Part shown: positions 62,023 through 64,000 of the stretch, piece after piece | Numbering within the stretch: the stretch's first letter is position 1 | How the letters are laid out: each line of letters begins with the position of its first letter | DNA from: an uncultured Isosphaeraceae bacterium | GTDB taxonomy: Bacteria > Planctomycetota > Planctomycetia > Isosphaerales > Isosphaeraceae | Length of the DNA: 64,000 bases | NCBI GenBank assembly: GCA_945957605.1 | Contig: CAMFLR010000002.1 | Location: forward strand, 168,197-232,196 | Reading direction: 5' to 3' | Notes under the pieces: generated by a model | What the model was told of the DNA's origin: nothing | What the model saw: only the letters and a program-made list of their open reading frames with translations | Databases searched by the model: none | Program-made: the position numbers and the translations under genes

Positions 62023-62844
62023 ATGCCCGACGTATCAGCCATGCCCGTCGCGATTATTACCGGCTCCGGCCAAGGGATCGGTCTCGGCATCGCCCAGGCC
62101 CTCGCGCACGCAAATCATCGAATCGTTCTGACGGACCGCGAGCCCGATCGCCTGGTCTCAGCCCAGAAAACGCTCGACCTTCCACCAGAACAGGTGATCG
62201 CCCTACCGCTCGAAGTCTCCGACGCCGCAAGCTGGGCATCAGCCATCGCCGAGGTCGAACGTCATTTCGGCGGCCTGAACTTGCTGGTGAACTCCGCCGG
62301 CATCAGCCCGCGCGGAACTGCCGAAAGCACCGACGAGGCGCTCTGGTACCAAACACTCGACGTCAACTTGAAAGGCCCGTGGCTCGGCATCAAAACCTGC
62401 CTGCCGCTGCTAAAGAAGTCGCGCGGGGCGATCGTGAACATCGGCACGACACGAGCCACCCGCCCTATGCCCGGCCTCTTCTCATACATCTGCAGTAAGG
62501 CCGGCCTGCTCGGTCTCACGCAGCAAGTGGCGGTAGAATACATCAGCCAAGGGGTGACTTGTAATATGGTCGCGCCTGGATGGGTCGACACTCCCGGCGA
62601 GCGTATCCTTCAAGCCAAGCACGGCCGGCCCGACTTCCCTAACGGCGTCCGCAACCTCACCACAAGCGAGGAAATCGGCGAGGCGGTTGTCTTCTTCACA
62701 ACCTCTGTCGGCCGCAAGATCACGGGTCAGATGCTCTACGTCGATTCCGGCATGCACGTCGCCGACGACGCCGGCATGATCTACCTCCCCGAAAACGCAC
62801 GCGGCCGGTACCACGACCCCGAAGTCGCGCAGCGCGACCAGTAA
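62023..62844 (+). CDS. SDR-family oxidoreductase
   Basis: 273 residues, classical short-chain dehydrogenase. Cofactor motif is TGSGQGIGLG; the structural motif NSAG is in LLVNSAGISP; catalytic Tyr and Lys are in SYICSKAG; the PG motif is in NMVAPGWVDTPGE. All key residues are present, so it is probably active with NAD(P). Substrate unknown; the sugar-phosphate isomerase-like gene after it suggests carbohydrate. I start at ATG 62023; the in-frame ATG six codons later, right before PVAIITG, is an alternative. Confidence 0.9.
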   Translation: MPDVSAMPVAIITGSGQGIGLGIAQALAHANHRIVLTDREPDRLVSAQKTLDLPPEQVIALPLEVSDAASWASAIAEVERHFGGLNLLVNSAGISPRGTAESTDEALWYQTLDVNLKGPWLGIKTCLPLLKKSRGAIVNIGTTRATRPMPGLFSYICSKAGLLGLTQQVAVEYISQGVTCNMVAPGWVDTPGERILQAKHGRPDFPNGVRNLTTSEEIGEAVVFFTTSVGRKITGQMLYVDSGMHVADDAGMIYLPENARGRYHDPEVAQRDQ

Positions 62845-62887
62845 AACAGTTCGTTCCACTCTCCCATTTCCACCTTTGAGGTCTCCC

Positions 62888-63700
62888 GTGTCGGACTTTG
62901 TCTACTGCCTGAACACGAGCACGATCCGCCCCACGCCGCTGCTCAAGAAAATCAAGCTGGCCGGCCGCGCGGGATTCACGGCGATCGAGCCCTGGAACGA
63001 CGAGATCACCGCCTACATCAGCGACGGCGGCAGCATTGCTGAGCTCAAATCCGCGCTCGATGACAATGGTCTGAAAGTCGTCAGCGTGATCGCGCTTCAT
63101 TCCTGGATCACGACCGAAGGCGACGCCTACCAGGCCGTACTCGACGATTGCTGCCGCCGCATGGAACAGGCCGCCGCGCTCGCCAGCCCCTACATCGTCG
63201 CCAGCCCGCCGCAGGAAGTGGTCGATCTGAATCACGCCGCCAAGCGTTATGCAGAGCTGCTCGAAATCGGCCGCGAAGTCGGCATCAAGCCGAGCATGGA
63301 ATTTCTCGGCTTTGTCGACGGCATCAAGAACGTCCAGTCAGCGCTTACGATCGCCGAAAGGGCCAACCACCCCAACGCAACCGTCGTTGCCGACGTTTTC
63401 CACATGATCCGCGGCGGCGGTACGGTTGATGATTTGTTGCTCCTCAAAGGCTCACAGCTCGCCTGCTTCCACATCAACGACGTCCCCGCGCAGCCCGATC
63501 CGCTGACGCAATGCGACGGCGACCGCGTTCTCCCCGGAGAAGGCATCGCCGACCTCCCACGCGTCATTGCCAACCTGCGTAAAATCGGCTACAGCGGCCC
63601 GCTGTCGCTCGAACTCTTCAACGAAAAGCTCTGGGAATCAGACCCAGCCGACGTCATTCAACGCGGACTCGATCGCGTTCGCCAGTACGTCGAAGGCTGA
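62888..63700 (+). CDS. Sugar phosphate isomerase/epimerase (xylose-isomerase-like TIM barrel)
   Basis: 270 residues of the AP-endonuclease-2 / sugar-phosphate isomerase family. It opens FVYCLNTSTIRPTPLLKKIK and contains AGRAGFTAIEPWNDEI, KPSMEFLGFVDGIKNVQSAL (metal-binding Glu), VVADVFHMIRGGG (Asp, His) and GPLSLELFNEKLW (Glu). The metal ligands typical of the family are visible. Start is GTG 62888 with TTGAGGT seven bases upstream. It follows the SDR gene by 43 bases and ends before the second 75-bp repeat. Confidence 0.9.
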   Translation: MSDFVYCLNTSTIRPTPLLKKIKLAGRAGFTAIEPWNDEITAYISDGGSIAELKSALDDNGLKVVSVIALHSWITTEGDAYQAVLDDCCRRMEQAAALASPYIVASPPQEVVDLNHAAKRYAELLEIGREVGIKPSMEFLGFVDGIKNVQSALTIAERANHPNATVVADVFHMIRGGGTVDDLLLLKGSQLACFHINDVPAQPDPLTQCDGDRVLPGEGIADLPRVIANLRKIGYSGPLSLELFNEKLWESDPADVIQRGLDRVRQYVEG

Positions 63701-63738
63701 GTCAGATCGTCACACTCTCTTATCAGTATTTCTGACTT

Positions 63739-63813
63739 GGGTACCACTGGCTATGCCAGTGCTCTTCTCTTTCTCATATGAAATTAGGAACACTGCCAGA
63801 GCCAGTGGCACCC
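63739..63813. repeat. 75-bp dispersed inverted-repeat element, copy 2
   Basis: Arms at 63739-63761 and 63791-63813, 23 bp each with three mismatches between them, around a 29-base centre. The arms resemble those of the copy at 40968-41042, but the centres differ except for CTC(C/T)T at the start and AGGAA near the end. It lies between the convergent isomerase and transporter genes and can fold as a long stem, so it might also end both transcripts. Confidence 0.85.
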
Positions 63814-63841
63814 AGGCGTTCGGCTCTGATAAGACATCGAA

Positions 63842-64000
63842 TCATTCCAAAACGTCGATCGGCGTAACACTCGTCGGTCGACGTACGGCCAACCAACTTG
63901 CAAAAATCGCCAGGCACGCGGCGATCGCATAAATGATCGCGATCGACCCAATCGCCGATCCTACGCCTTTGCGATCGGCCGAGACTCCGATGAGATAAGT
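63842..64000 (-). CDS. C-terminus of a membrane transporter, probably MFS, cut by the window edge
   Basis: The minus strand reads 52 residues in from the right edge and stops with TGA at 63842-63844. The visible part has a loop YLIGVSADRKGVGSAIGS, then a helix (IAIIYAIAACLAIFASWLAV) and a short polar end. This resembles the last helix and the loop before it of a major facilitator transporter (GxSADRxG), but only the tail is present. Confidence 0.5.
   Translation of the reverse strand, partial: TYLIGVSADRKGVGSAIGSIAIIYAIAACLAIFASWLAVRRPTSVTPIDVLE

Overview
The window looks like a chromosomal segment of a planctomycete (phylum Planctomycetota). It is GC-rich and dense with genes. It combines features that co-occur in that phylum: a MoxR/DUF58/VWA gene island with giant Gln-rich and coiled-coil membrane proteins and a squalene-cyclase-like toroid protein, a PEP-CTERM protein, secreted EF-hand, NPCBM and PQQ/TPR proteins, a multihaem cytochrome bc operon, and a UPF0261/PEP-hydrolase pair. 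I cannot place it at family level. No rRNA, tRNA, CRISPR, prophage or transposase was seen.

Layout. 1-4.1 kb (minus): thiolase, acyl-CoA carboxyltransferase and AtuA-like protein, probably an operon for acyl-CoA carboxylation and degradation that continues off the left edge. 4.3-6.6 kb: secreted EF-hand protein, FIST sensory protein, small exported protein. 6.8-10.2 kb (minus): histidine kinase, NtrC-type regulator and zinc-ribbon membrane protein, joined by ATGA overlaps. 10.4-19.1 kb: small exported protein, M28 peptidase, two coupled GT-C glycosyltransferases, a convergent GT4 glycosyltransferase, an HpcH/HpaI aldolase and a beta-propeller protein. 19.2-23.9 kb: PEP-CTERM protein, NCS2 permease, orphan PTS enzyme I.

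24-36 kb is the respiratory core. It encodes a Rieske protein with a long Ala/Pro-rich N-terminal tail, cytochrome b6-like and subunit-IV-like proteins (the latter with an extra multi-helix domain), and an eight-haem cytochrome c. These are followed by four tandem paralogues with an amicyanin-like copper loop and a small membrane protein. Most gaps between these genes carry a strong hairpin, so expression may be graded along the cluster. The cluster plausibly builds a quinol-oxidising complex whose electrons pass through the octahaem protein to copper proteins.

36.4-55.6 kb: a giant PQQ/TPR exported protein, then the MoxR island. 55.8-58.7 kb: three signalling genes, including a histidine-kinase-like protein with Gln in place of the phosphoacceptor His, plus a BON protein and an ANTAR regulator. 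58.9-64 kb: MaoC-like hydratase, a small conserved-looking protein, the PEP-hydrolase/UPF0261 pair, an SDR, a sugar-phosphate isomerase/epimerase and the C-terminus of a transporter.

Two copies of a 75-bp inverted-repeat element, with the same 23/29/23 architecture, lie about 22.8 kb apart in intergenic DNA.
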